Shown here piece by piece: positions 51,957 through 59,936 of a DNA stretch of 64,000 nt. Within the stretch, counting starts at the first letter, position 1. Each line of letters starts with the position of its first letter. The stretch lies in the NCBI GenBank assembly GCA_046331095.1, contig JAXLRM010000007.1, positions 1 through 64,000 on the forward strand, given 5' to 3'. This DNA is from JAIBAC01 sp046331095. GTDB lineage: Bacteria; Actinomycetota; Acidimicrobiia; UBA2766. Both the position numbers and the translations under genes were made by a program. Below the pieces are notes generated by a model. The model ran no database searches, had not been told where the DNA came from, and was given only the letters and a program-made list of their open reading frames with translations.

Positions 51957-52850
51957 CTAGCTGCGCCAGCTCACCTCGACGGCCTCTTGCTTGCTACCGC
52001 CGTCGTTGGAGGCCACGATCGTGTAGGTCTCCTGGAACGGCGCCTCCGTGCAAGCCCGTGACGGGTTGATCGGTACGGATCCCGTCGGTGCGGTCGAGAC
52101 CACCCCGACGGGGCCCGTCACGTTGACAGATGTCGCGCCGCTGCTCGACCAGGTGAGCGTGACAGGGGCGCTGGCGCAGGGGACCCCGTTGGGGTTCGCC
52201 TTGATCGACACCGTCGGCGCGGCGGGCTTGGTCGTCGTGGGCGCGGCCGTGGTGGTCGGGGCGGCAGTGGTCGTCGTCGTGGTGGTCGTGGCGGTGGTCG
52301 TAGTCGTCGTCTCGGTCGTGGTCGTCACGTGCGTCGTGGTCGTCGCCGTCTCGTCGCTCTTGCGCAACAGCAGGAATGCCACCAGTGCCGCGACGACGAG
52401 CACGGCTATCACCGCGATCGCGATCGCGGCAGCATGGCTCTTCTTCGGTTCGAGAGCGAGAGCGCTGCGGGTGCGCGCGCCGACGACGCCGTCGATCGGC
52501 AGACCGCTCTGCTGTTGGAACTCCCGGACGGCGGTCTCGGTGCGGGGGCCGAAGATCCCGTCGACCAGTCCGGGGTTGAAGCCGTGCGCGACCAGGCGCT
52601 CCTGGATCCAGCGCACGTCCTCGGGTGTGCCCGGACCGCCGGGACCACCCTGACCACCACCGCCGCCGGGCCCACCGGGACCACCCTGACCGCCACCCCC
52701 GCCGGGCCCACCGGGGATGCCCGGACCTCCAGCGGCGTGTTGGGGCGCAACGGACGGCATCGGCCTGGTGGGGTCGGCCCCGCCCGGCGGCGGCGTGGCC
52801 GCGCCCCATCCGGTCTGGCCGGGACCTCCCGGTGGGGTCGGTGTCGTCAT
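51957..52850 (-). CDS. Membrane protein with peptidoglycan-binding domain
   Basis: This 297-residue protein has a Gly/Pro-rich N-terminus, a PG_binding_1 domain (about 78-135: VRWIQERLVAHGFNPGLVDG, FGPRTETAVREFQQQSGL), one helix (AAIAIAVIAVLVVAALVAFL), a long Thr linker and a C-terminal Ig-like domain (VPCASAPVTLTWSSSGATSV, with a Cys pair). With the PG-binding part before the helix, topology is unclear; either it is cytoplasmic or the protein inserts in the opposite direction. Function unknown, envelope-linked by its domain. Confidence 0.82.
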   Translation of the reverse strand: MTTPTPPGGPGQTGWGAATPPPGGADPTRPMPSVAPQHAAGGPGIPGGPGGGGGQGGPGGPGGGGGQGGPGGPGTPEDVRWIQERLVAHGFNPGLVDGIFGPRTETAVREFQQQSGLPIDGVVGARTRSALALEPKKSHAAAIAIAVIAVLVVAALVAFLLLRKSDETATTTTHVTTTTETTTTTTATTTTTTTTAAPTTTAAPTTTKPAAPTVSIKANPNGVPCASAPVTLTWSSSGATSVNVTGPVGVVSTAPTGSVPINPSRACTEAPFQETYTIVASNDGGSKQEAVEVSWRS

Positions 52851-52958
52851 CGTGCCTCCAGCTGCGGTCGCCGCCCACGCTCGTGGGGCCGCACGTTAGC
52901 GCACGGCGAAGCTCTTCCGGAGCGCGGAGCGTGACCCCACGTCCTCCGACCCGCGAGA

Positions 52959-53588
52959 ATGGCGCCCGTGGACGCCGACGACTGGAACACCCGCTACAGC
53001 TCCGCCGACCTCGTGTGGGGCGTGGGCCCGAACGAGTTCCTCGTGGCCGAGGTGGCCGATCTCGAACCCGGTTCGGTGCTCGACGTCGCGTGCGGCGAGG
53101 GACGCAACGCCATCTGGCTCGCCGAGCGCGGTTGGAGCGTGACCGCCGTCGACTTCTCCGACGTGGCCGTCGACCGCGCCCGGACGATCGCCGAACGACG
53201 CGGCGTCGAGGTCGACTGGCACGTGGCCGATGTCGAGACGTGGCAGGCCAGCGGCGTCTTCGACCTCGTCGTCATCCTCTACGTCCACCTACCCGAAGCC
53301 GGGCGAAAGCAGATGCTCGCCCGATCGGCAGCGGCCCTCGGCGCCGGGGGAACGTTGCTCGTCGTGGCGCACGCACTGCGCAACCTGAGCGGCGGCACCG
53401 GAGGACCGAGCGACCCGGCCGTCCTCGCGGACCCCGCCGACATCGCGAACGACCTCGTCGGCATCGACGCGACGCTGGAGATCGGGCGTGCCGAAGAGGT
53501 GGAACGCCACCGCGACACCCCAGAAGGGCCCAAGGTCGCGATCGACCTGCTCGTGAGAGCCCACAAGGGTCTCCGCGAGAACCACTAG
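52959..53588 (+). CDS. Class I SAM-dependent methyltransferase (TehB-like)
   Basis: This 209-residue methyltransferase begins with WNTRYSSADLVWGVGPNEFL, a pattern seen in TehB/thiopurine-type enzymes. SAM motif I is SVLDVACGEGRNAIWLAERG at about residue 40, motif II VTAVDFSDVAVDRAR. The substrate is unknown; small or toxic compounds are methylated by relatives. It is divergent from the peptidoglycan-binding gene. Confidence 0.85.
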   Translation: MAPVDADDWNTRYSSADLVWGVGPNEFLVAEVADLEPGSVLDVACGEGRNAIWLAERGWSVTAVDFSDVAVDRARTIAERRGVEVDWHVADVETWQASGVFDLVVILYVHLPEAGRKQMLARSAAALGAGGTLLVVAHALRNLSGGTGGPSDPAVLADPADIANDLVGIDATLEIGRAEEVERHRDTPEGPKVAIDLLVRAHKGLRENH

Positions 53589-53601
53589 GCTCCCTCGCCG
53601 A

Positions 53602-53693
53602 GGAGGGTTCGCCTAGTCCGGTCTATGGCGCGGGATTGCTAATCCCGTTGGGTCGCAAGGCCCTCGAGGGTTCGAATCCCTCACCCTCCGCCA
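53602..53693 (+). tRNA. tRNA-Ser (GCT)
   Basis: The acceptor stem is GGAGGGT/ACCCTCC, with a long variable arm (TTGGGTCGCAAGGCCCTC), anticodon loop TTGCTAA with anticodon GCT, T-arm GAGGGTTCGAATCCCTC and encoded CCA. Confidence 0.95.
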
Positions 53694-53762
53694 CATCGAG
53701 GATCAGCTCGGGAACCCGTCGCCCTCGGTCATGAACCCCAAGGGCGACACGCCCCGGCACCT

Positions 53763-53798
53763 CCCGCCTCAGGCCCCGCCTCAGGCGCCGCCTCAGGC
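53763..53798. repeat. 12-bp tandem repeat, three copies
   Basis: CCCGCCTCAGGC is repeated at 53763, 53775 and 53787 (last copy begins with G). Each unit contains the near-palindrome GCCTCAGGC. It lies in the gap between tRNA-Ser and tRNA-Arg, where no gene is visible. Confidence 0.8.
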
Positions 53799-53842
53799 CA
53801 GGGAAGCCGCGCGGCCCGCCTTGCTACAGTGTTGGGTCCCAA

Positions 53843-53916
<74 letters not shown>

Positions 53917-54110
53917 CAGTCCGGGCCAGGTCACGGCCCCAATCGGTGTTTCCCTGCTGCTCCGATGCGGCCGAGTGGTGGGAGCACCGGCCCGTGGTCG
54001 GCCTCGAAGATCCGCCCCGCCCCGGGTTCACCCGCGCCGTCGGCCCCCCGGATCTGGTGCGGCGCCTACTATCGGTGCCTGATCCAGCATTCAATCACGG
54101 AGGCTGTGGC

Positions 54111-54545
54111 GTGCGCCTGTCTCTCACCAGACGTGCCGAATACGGCGTCCGCATGATGGTCGAGCTCGCCCTGCACCCCACGGGCACACGCATGACCGCG
54201 ACCGAGCTCGGTGAGGCATGCCAGGTCCCTGCCGGGAACATCCCGACCGTTGTCAGCGCCCTGTCGCGGGCGCACCTGTTGATGTGCAGCCCCGGTCGTG
54301 GCGGTGGGTGCTCGCTCGCCAAGGATCCCGCCGACACGTCGATGCTCGAGGTGATCGAGGCGTTGGAGGGGTCGCTCACGGTGGACCACTGCCTGCTCGA
54401 CTCGCGGCGCTGCCACGACGTGGACCCCGAATGCGCGTTGCACGAGTCCTGGTCCGCAGGACGCACTGCAGCGCTCGACGCGCTCGCGGGCGCCTCGCTG
54501 GCATCTGCAGCCAAGCGGGAGAGGGAGCTGCGCGAGGCCGATTGA
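54111..54545 (+). CDS. Rrf2-family iron-sulfur transcription regulator (first)
   Basis: This 144-residue regulator has an N-terminal winged helix (RRAEYGVRMMVELALHPTGT, TATELGEACQVPAGNIPTVV) and the three-cysteine cluster site in DHCLLDSRRCHDVDPECALH, as in IscR/NsrR. The cluster probably senses nitric oxide or redox state. The GTG at 54111 has GGAGG seven bases upstream. It is convergent with the RIC gene and part of a likely nitrosative-stress locus. Confidence 0.9.
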   Translation: MRLSLTRRAEYGVRMMVELALHPTGTRMTATELGEACQVPAGNIPTVVSALSRAHLLMCSPGRGGGCSLAKDPADTSMLEVIEALEGSLTVDHCLLDSRRCHDVDPECALHESWSAGRTAALDALAGASLASAAKRERELREAD

Positions 54546-54591
54546 CCCCGCGCGCGCCCATGGCCCGAGCGGCCGGTACGGAGCGGCCCGA

Positions 54592-55302
54592 TCAGGCCCC
54601 GACCATCCGGTTCTCCATCTCGATCACGGCGGGGAAGAGGAGGTTGTTCTCCTTGTGCACGTGCATGTGCGTGTCCGCCTCGAGCTCGTCGAGACGTTGG
54701 TACAGGCTCGTGTAACTCGCGCAGGCGTCGTCGGGCACACTGAAGTCCCCGGTGATCTCGCGCATCCGGGCGAGGAGATCGCCCGCACGGTCGTGGTCCG
54801 CCATCATCGACGAGATCGGGTTGGCGAGCGAGCCGCAGTGGAACGAAGGCGCCGTCTCCGACGCGGCGAGCTCGCGGATCATGGGGAACAGGACCTGCTC
54901 CTCCTTAGCCAGGTGAGGGTCGAGATCGGCGTACAGCTCCTTGTAGACCACCTGCAGTTCCGCCAGTTCGGGGTGGCGCTCGCCGTGGACACCGACGACC
55001 TTGTCGAGGAGGGCGTCGAGGAGCCCGAGCTCGGCGTGCAGGTACTCGTGGTGGGTCGCCTCGATGAAGTCGACGAGCTCGGCGGGGTCCATCGACGCCC
55101 AACGGGGTTCCGGGCCCGTGTCGAGGGCCGCCAGATCCTCGAGAACCACGTCGACGTCCACCCCAGTCGTACGGCACGCGTCGCCGAGGCTCTGGCGGCC
55201 TCCGCAACAGAAGTCGAGGCCGTGCTTCTGGAGTACGCGCGCGGCGCTCGGCGTCGCACTCACGACGTCGCCGAGGAGCGCGCTGGTCGTCGTAGCGGTC
55301 AT
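54592..55302 (-). CDS. ric: Iron-sulfur cluster repair di-iron protein RIC (ScdA/YtfE)
   Basis: This 236-residue di-iron protein repairs FeS clusters damaged by nitric oxide or peroxide. The ScdA N-terminal domain (residues 5-60) contains LQKHGLDFCCGGRQSLGDAC. The hemerythrin-like bundle (75-230) carries His and Glu ligands in ATHHEYLHAELGLL, LDPHLAKEEQVLFP, MMADHDRAGDLL and DTHMHVHKENNLLFPAVIEM. An AAGGAGAT site precedes the ATG at 55302. It follows the YwiC-like gene after 17 bp. Confidence 0.94.
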   Translation of the reverse strand: MTATTTSALLGDVVSATPSAARVLQKHGLDFCCGGRQSLGDACRTTGVDVDVVLEDLAALDTGPEPRWASMDPAELVDFIEATHHEYLHAELGLLDALLDKVVGVHGERHPELAELQVVYKELYADLDPHLAKEEQVLFPMIRELAASETAPSFHCGSLANPISSMMADHDRAGDLLARMREITGDFSVPDDACASYTSLYQRLDELEADTHMHVHKENNLLFPAVIEMENRMVGA

Positions 55303-55319
55303 CTGTATCTCCTTGTCGT

Positions 55320-56141
55320 TCAAGGGGCGAGGACACCCACTGCAGTCACGATCACGACGACGAGGCCGACCACCATCTGGCGAATGCCGATCGCGACGGC
55401 GCTGAGCGGACGGCCCAGGACACTGATCCGCTGGTAAGCGATGACGACGACGATCGCCACCGCTCCCGCCAGCGCCCGGGGCAGCACCACGACCGCGAGC
55501 GCGGCGGCGGCAGCGGCGACGCTGTCGGTGACGGCGAGGAGGACCCGTGATGGGCGCCGCCCGTGGCGGAGCGCCACCTGCTCGCGCACGAAGGGGATCG
55601 ACGTGACGGCGCGTGCGGCCAGGACGAGCCAGATCGCCCAGGCGGTCGGGGCGTCGCCGCCGTCGGCGAGAACGGTCATCGCAGCGACCCCGGTGATGCC
55701 GATGGCGCCGGCGAGCTCGGGGACGAGCCGGCGCGACCGCGATCTCAGGTCGAACCAGAGCCCGACACCCACGCAGGCCGCGCTCACCAGTGCCGGAACC
55801 CAGAAGCTGCCCTCGGCGAGGAGCACAGCCGTGGCGACGAGGCCCGCGAGCAGCACCAGCTCCGCGGCCGCCAGGCGGCGGGCAACTCGTGTGCGCTCGA
55901 GCACCCGGCCGCGGTAGCCGTCGACGAGGACGACCTTGAGCGGGGTTCGGGCGAGGAACGCCACGATCGCCGCGACCGCGAGTGCGAGTCCTGCGGCTCC
56001 GGGGGCCACGATCATGCCGAGCAGTGCCGGCTCGAGGGTCAGGCCCCAGCCGCCGTGCTCGGTCGGGAGGCCGACGGCTTTGATCGTCGAGCGCGTCCGG
56101 GCTCGATCGGACGGGCGTGCCAAGTCCGACCCAGTGGTCAC
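55320..56141 (-). CDS. YwiC-like membrane protein
   Basis: This 273-residue protein has seven to eight hydrophobic segments and the N-terminal signature PTEHGGWGLTLEPALLGMIV of the YwiC-like family, with a later basic segment LWFDLRSRSRRLVPELAGA. In Bacillus ywiC sits in a nitrate-respiration locus. The biochemical role is unknown. The GTG at 56141 overlaps the stop of the second Rrf2 gene (GTGA), giving a translationally coupled Rrf2-ywiC-ric operon. Confidence 0.85.
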   Translation of the reverse strand: MTTGSDLARPSDRARTRSTIKAVGLPTEHGGWGLTLEPALLGMIVAPGAAGLALAVAAIVAFLARTPLKVVLVDGYRGRVLERTRVARRLAAAELVLLAGLVATAVLLAEGSFWVPALVSAACVGVGLWFDLRSRSRRLVPELAGAIGITGVAAMTVLADGGDAPTAWAIWLVLAARAVTSIPFVREQVALRHGRRPSRVLLAVTDSVAAAAAALAVVVLPRALAGAVAIVVVIAYQRISVLGRPLSAVAIGIRQMVVGLVVVIVTAVGVLAP

Positions 56142-56554
56142 GGTGCACCCCCTGGCCTGCTCGTCAGTGACGACAGGGGCGTCGCGGCGAGTTCGGCCAA
56201 CAGGCTCGTGCGGGCCCGTGTCCACGGAACGTGCAGTGCGCAGGCGCTGGTGCCGTCGCAAGGCCGGTCTTCGAGGACGCACATGCCGTTGTCGCTGGGT
56301 CCTTCCACGGCCTCGATCACCTCGAGCACGCTGACGTCGTCGAGGTCCACGGTAGCTGCATAGCCGCCGGTGGGTCCGGGCTCGGAGTGGACCCAGCCAC
56401 GAACGGCAAGCGGAGCGATGACCTGGGACAGGAACCCCGGCGTCGTCCCGATTGCTGCGGCGAGGTCTGCGGACTTCGAGCGGCTCCCCGTGCGGGCGAG
56501 CTCGAGCAGGGTCCGAGTGGCCAGGTCGGCCTTGCGAGAAACCTCAAGTCGCAC
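56138..56554 (-). CDS. Rrf2-family iron-sulfur transcription regulator (second)
   Basis: This 138-residue regulator has the winged helix (SRKADLATRTLLELARTGSR, SADLAAAIGTTPGFLSQVIA) and the cluster cysteines in CVLEDRPCDGTSACALH. It is only moderately similar to the first Rrf2 protein, so the pair is not a recent duplication. It is the first gene of the Rrf2-ywiC-ric operon. The GTG start has no ribosome-binding site and a TATAGT box 8 bp upstream, so the mRNA may be leaderless. Confidence 0.9.
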   Translation of the reverse strand: MRLEVSRKADLATRTLLELARTGSRSKSADLAAAIGTTPGFLSQVIAPLAVRGWVHSEPGPTGGYAATVDLDDVSVLEVIEAVEGPSDNGMCVLEDRPCDGTSACALHVPWTRARTSLLAELAATPLSSLTSRPGGAP

Positions 56555-56562
56555 ACTAAGAG

Positions 56563-56568
56563 ACTATA
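56563..56568 (-). promoter_or_regulatory. Candidate -10 box of the Rrf2-ywiC-ric operon
   Basis: On the minus strand TATAGT lies 8 bp before the GTG start codon, in an AT-rich patch unlike the surroundings. This is the spacing expected for a leaderless transcript that begins at or next to the start codon. A possible -35 TTGCTC lies about 15 bp further upstream. No Shine-Dalgarno sequence is present. Confidence 0.5.
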
Positions 56569-56643
56569 GGTCCCGAACGCAGCGAGCAAGGCCGGGACTG
56601 GAGGGCTGGACCGACCCGCGCGGTCGGGCATAACGTGGGTCCG

Positions 56644-56958
56644 ATGGCGGACCAGCAGACCACGGTTGCCCCCGGCACCGAGCTCGTCGACGACGAGCTT
56701 CCCTCCGATGTCGCTTCACCCGACGTACCGTGGCAGGTCGTGGTCTGGAACGATCCCGTCAACCTGATGAGCTACGTGACGATGGTCTTCCGGAAGGTCC
56801 TGGGCCACCCGAAGGCAAAGGCGCACGAACTCATGCTCCAAGTGCACGAGGCCGGCAAGGCGGTCGTCGCGCACGGGACCCGTGAGAAGTGCGAGGCCGA
56901 TTGCGCCCGGCTCCACGCCCATGGGCTCTGGGCCACCATGGAGAAGGCCGGCGCATGA
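56644..56958 (+). CDS. clpS: ATP-dependent Clp protease adaptor ClpS
   Basis: This 104-residue adaptor delivers N-degron substrates to ClpA/ClpC. The core PWQVVVWNDPVNLMSYVTMV has the substrate-binding Asn-Asp and the conserved helix, and HPKAKAHELMLQVHEAGKAV follows. Its stop overlaps the next gene at ATGA. The start ATG 56644 begins MADQQTT. Confidence 0.95.
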   Translation: MADQQTTVAPGTELVDDELPSDVASPDVPWQVVVWNDPVNLMSYVTMVFRKVLGHPKAKAHELMLQVHEAGKAVVAHGTREKCEADCARLHAHGLWATMEKAGA

Positions 56959-57674
56959 CCGTCGAGCTCCACATGAGCCCCGGCGTCGTCGAGCTCCTGC
57001 TGCGAGTCGTCGACGACGTCGAGGCGCTCGTCGCCGACCCCGGCCAGGCCGGGGGAGACGTGGCGCGGCGCCTCGTGCCCGAGGCCCATCGCGACGATCC
57101 CGAAGCAGAGGCGGACTACCGCCGGGTGGTCGGCCCACAGCTTCGCGAGGAGCGCACCGAAGCCGCCGCCGTTATGCGGACCTGTCTGCTGCGCACGCTC
57201 ACTGTGGAGACGGTGGATGATCCGACCGGCTCGGTCACCCGGGCAGCATCCCTGGCGGAGAGTGTCGGTCTCGGTCGGGACGCCCGGGTCTTGGTCGACC
57301 TGTGGAGCGAGTCTCCTGACGACGACGACGTTCGCCGGCGCGTCGCCGCGAACCTCGCCCGCCTCTGCGACCGTGGTGTCACCGTCGCGCGCAAGCGCTC
57401 CGAGGACGACTTGGCGGCATCGCTCGCTGCGGGAGCCGACGCGATGCGCGCTCTCGCGGGGTCGGTTGGCTCGGCGGACGTGGTGCACCTGGACCCCGAG
57501 GAAGTCGCGGCGTGGATGATCACCGTCAATCACGCCCGCCTCGCGATCGGGACAGCGTGCGGGGTATCAGAGGACATGGACGACTGGGATCCTGCCGATC
57601 CCAGGGCGGCGCAGCTCGGCGTCTACAGCCTATTGACCGCGCTCTTGGACCATCTGGTGGAGCAGTCCGAGTAG
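56955..57674 (+). CDS. DUF2017 family protein
   Basis: This 239-residue protein follows clpS by an ATGA overlap, the usual partner position of DUF2017 in actinobacteria. Family-like parts are HRDDPEAEADYRRVVGPQL near residue 45 and DPEEVAAWMITVNHARLAIG with the end DPRAAQLGVYSLLTALLDHL. The stretch between (about 85-165) is longer than I would expect for the family and Asp/Arg-rich, so there may be an insertion. A role with ClpS is inferred from position only. Confidence 0.75.
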   Translation: MTVELHMSPGVVELLLRVVDDVEALVADPGQAGGDVARRLVPEAHRDDPEAEADYRRVVGPQLREERTEAAAVMRTCLLRTLTVETVDDPTGSVTRAASLAESVGLGRDARVLVDLWSESPDDDDVRRRVAANLARLCDRGVTVARKRSEDDLAASLAAGADAMRALAGSVGSADVVHLDPEEVAAWMITVNHARLAIGTACGVSEDMDDWDPADPRAAQLGVYSLLTALLDHLVEQSE

Positions 57675-57682
57675 CCGCGTCC

Positions 57683-58579
57683 TCACAGGTAGCGGTCGGC
57701 GTAGAAGTGGATGCCCTCGATCTTGTTCTCGAGGGGGCCGGGATCCTTGCCGGTGAAGAACCAGGGGACCGTGATGAGGCCCGTGACACCTGCGTCCGAT
57801 AGTTGGTCGTGGAGCGCGGTGCTCGGCTTCGCCCTGACCACTACGACCACGTCGAACGCCTCGTCGCCGCGGCCGGCCTCGTGACGCAACCGCCTCAGGG
57901 CCTCCAGGCGGGGCAGCAGATCTTCGAGGCTGTAGTCGAGGCCGATCCAGCCGTCCGCGAGCGAAGCTGCGCGCCGCAGCGCCCGGTCGCTGTCGCCACC
58001 GAGCCAGATCGGTACGGGTTCGGTGGGCAACGGCCTGATGTCGACCTCGGCGAAGCCGACGTAATCGCCGGAGTAGGCCGCATCGAAGTCCCCCCACAGC
58101 GCGCGCAGGCCGGCGATGAGCTCCTCCATGCGTGCCCCGCGTCGATCGAAGGGTTGCTCGCCGAGTTCGAACTCGCGCTCGCACCATCCGGCGCCGGCAC
58201 CCAGTACGACACGGTTGCGCGACATGACCGCGGCGGTGCCCACCGACTTGGCCGTGACGAAGATGTTGCGTGCCGGGAGAACGTAGACACCGGTGGCGAA
58301 GCGGATCCGCTCGGTGGCCGCGGCCATCGCCCCGATCGCGACCCAGGGGTCCGGCCAGGGAGTGCCGTCCGGCCACCGCGGGGAACCGTCCGGTGTGTAC
58401 GGGTAGGTGTCGACGTTGTGGGGGAGTACGAGGTGATCGGGGACCACGATCCCCTCGAACCCCGCCACCTCGCACTCGCGCGCGATCTCGGGCAGTTCCC
58501 ACGGGTTCTCCACGAATGCGACCGATGTCCAGTACTTCAAGCGCTGCCTCCGATTGCCCGTCGGTCCCGGCGCGGTCAT
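57683..58579 (-). CDS. LLM-class F420-dependent oxidoreductase
   Basis: This 298-residue TIM-barrel oxidoreductase of the luciferase-like monooxygenase family has FEGIVVPDHLVLPHN near residue 40, TERIRFATGVYVLPARNIF near 90 and RVVLGAGAGWCEREFE near 125. Actinobacterial members with this pattern usually use coenzyme F420. Substrate unknown. It is convergent with the DUF2017 gene with 8 bp between. Confidence 0.86.
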   Translation of the reverse strand: MTAPGPTGNRRQRLKYWTSVAFVENPWELPEIARECEVAGFEGIVVPDHLVLPHNVDTYPYTPDGSPRWPDGTPWPDPWVAIGAMAAATERIRFATGVYVLPARNIFVTAKSVGTAAVMSRNRVVLGAGAGWCEREFELGEQPFDRRGARMEELIAGLRALWGDFDAAYSGDYVGFAEVDIRPLPTEPVPIWLGGDSDRALRRAASLADGWIGLDYSLEDLLPRLEALRRLRHEAGRGDEAFDVVVVVRAKPSTALHDQLSDAGVTGLITVPWFFTGKDPGPLENKIEGIHFYADRYL

Positions 58580-58613
58580 GGTAGGACAGCGGTCTTCTCG
58601 GTACGTCGGTGTG

Positions 58614-59633
58614 TCACAAACCCGCGAACGCGGCGATCAGTGTGGCGCCCGTGGAGGAGCGGCCCTGGGTGGGTGCCGTGAACGCCGCCGCCAAGGCGGC
58701 GGTGACCGCGGTGTCGGTGGGCTCGGGAGGCCGACCGAGGGGAAGGGCACGCGGAGATCCCAACTCCTCGCCGCGGCCGGTGGGAGCTCGTGGTCCAAGA
58801 CCGAACGCTGTCGCGACTGCGTCTGCCGCCGCGGTGGGCTGGCTGTCGGGCGTGCTCGGGAGTGCTGCGAACACACCCGCCAGGGGCGAGCCGGCTGCAC
58901 CGTCGGAAGGCGGGCTCTCGCCGACGTCTGGTTCAGGCCGGCCCTCCGGTGCGTGTTCCTGCGATGCGGCCTGGTCGGGAGCCGGGATCTCGGTCGTGGC
59001 CTCCGGCACCGGTGCTGCCGGCTCGGCGGTTTCGCCGTTGTGGCCGTGTCCCGTGTCCTCGCGAACGGACTCCGGACCCGATTCGTGTCCGGGGTCCGGT
59101 GAGTGCCGCGGGCCGCCGCTGTCGCTCTCGCCTTCACGACGCGGCTCGGGGTCGGGTTCGGGCGCTGGTTCGGGTTCCTGTTCGGACCCAGGGCCGGGCT
59201 CCGGTTCAGTTCGAGGTCCCGGGTCGGGGCCGGGGTCGGGGTGGGGCAACGGGGCGGTGGTGGGCGGTTCCGGCGTATCCACCCCCACGCCTCCCGGGCG
59301 TTGGACGTCCTGCGTCGTCGTCAGGGGAGCGGCGCTGGTGGGCGGTGTCGGCGCTGTCGCCCCGGGACGTGTGGTCGGCTCGGCGGTGCGACTCGGGATT
59401 GGGTGGCGCGCCCTGGCGGCCGGCCTGATACCCAGGCGTGTCGCCGTCCCAGCGGTCGACTTACGTGCGGGTACGGGGGCCGTTGCGCGTGTGCTCCCAG
59501 CGACAGCCGCCGATCGCGGACGCACTCCGGGCCCGATGCTCGGAGCGGCCCACCCCGCCGTGCTCCCACCAGCAGTCGCCGCGAGCGTGGCCGCCGCCGC
59601 CGACGCGAGGATTCTCCGCAAGCCGTGGTGCAT
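58614..59633 (-). CDS. Secreted Pro/Glu/Gly-rich low-complexity protein
   Basis: This 339-residue protein starts MHHGLRRILASAAAATLAAT, a Sec-type signal peptide probably cut after GWAA. A long disordered region follows with PDPGP/PEPEP-like repeats and acidic Ser/Gly stretches. The C-terminus (about 260-339) is more regular (AAADAVATAFGLGPRAPTGR, then TAVTAALAAAFTAPTQGRSS). The start is set by a strong GGAGGAGG site before ATG 59633. No cell-wall anchor is visible. I recognise no family. Confidence 0.7.
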   Translation of the reverse strand: MHHGLRRILASAAAATLAATAGGSTAGWAAPSIGPGVRPRSAAVAGSTRATAPVPARKSTAGTATRLGIRPAARARHPIPSRTAEPTTRPGATAPTPPTSAAPLTTTQDVQRPGGVGVDTPEPPTTAPLPHPDPGPDPGPRTEPEPGPGSEQEPEPAPEPDPEPRREGESDSGGPRHSPDPGHESGPESVREDTGHGHNGETAEPAAPVPEATTEIPAPDQAASQEHAPEGRPEPDVGESPPSDGAAGSPLAGVFAALPSTPDSQPTAAADAVATAFGLGPRAPTGRGEELGSPRALPLGRPPEPTDTAVTAALAAAFTAPTQGRSSTGATLIAAFAGL

Positions 59634-59936
59634 CGTCGTCCTCCTCCATAGCGGGCTTCGTAGGGTGGGTCGTACGAGGGGAGGAGGCGCGCGACGACCG
59701 TCCACGACAGCAGACGACCGAGGGTTCACCCATGTGTCCCACCCCACCCGCACGGCCTTCCCACGAAGCCATGCCGGAACCGGCGCATCCGTGCGACGGT
59801 GGCGGCAGTCTGACACGTAGGGCCGAACGGCGCAACGGTGCACGAAAACCGCGTACCGGTTAGAGTGCGTCCGCCCGGCACTGGGGAGCCGGGGGTCCGG
59901 TGGGGATCGGGCCTTGCACCGATGTGGGGGTGGGTA
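59634..59936. other. Divergent intergenic region, 303 bp
   Basis: It separates the secreted Pro/Glu-rich gene (leftward) from the membrane protein gene at 59937 (rightward). It holds the GGAGGAGG and GGGGGTGGGTA ribosome-binding sites at its ends and presumably two promoters. I see no strong promoter pair, repeat or RNA gene in it. Confidence 0.5.

Noticed and set aside
52217..52352. Dense GTGGTCGT-type simple repeats as a regulatory or mobile repeat
   Set aside because: They are the coding sequence of the poly-Thr linker in the peptidoglycan-binding protein.
53694..53842. SRP RNA (ffs) or tmRNA between the tRNA genes
   Set aside because: The conserved SRP core GGAAGGAAGCAGCC and the tmRNA tRNA-like ends are not present here or elsewhere that I could see.
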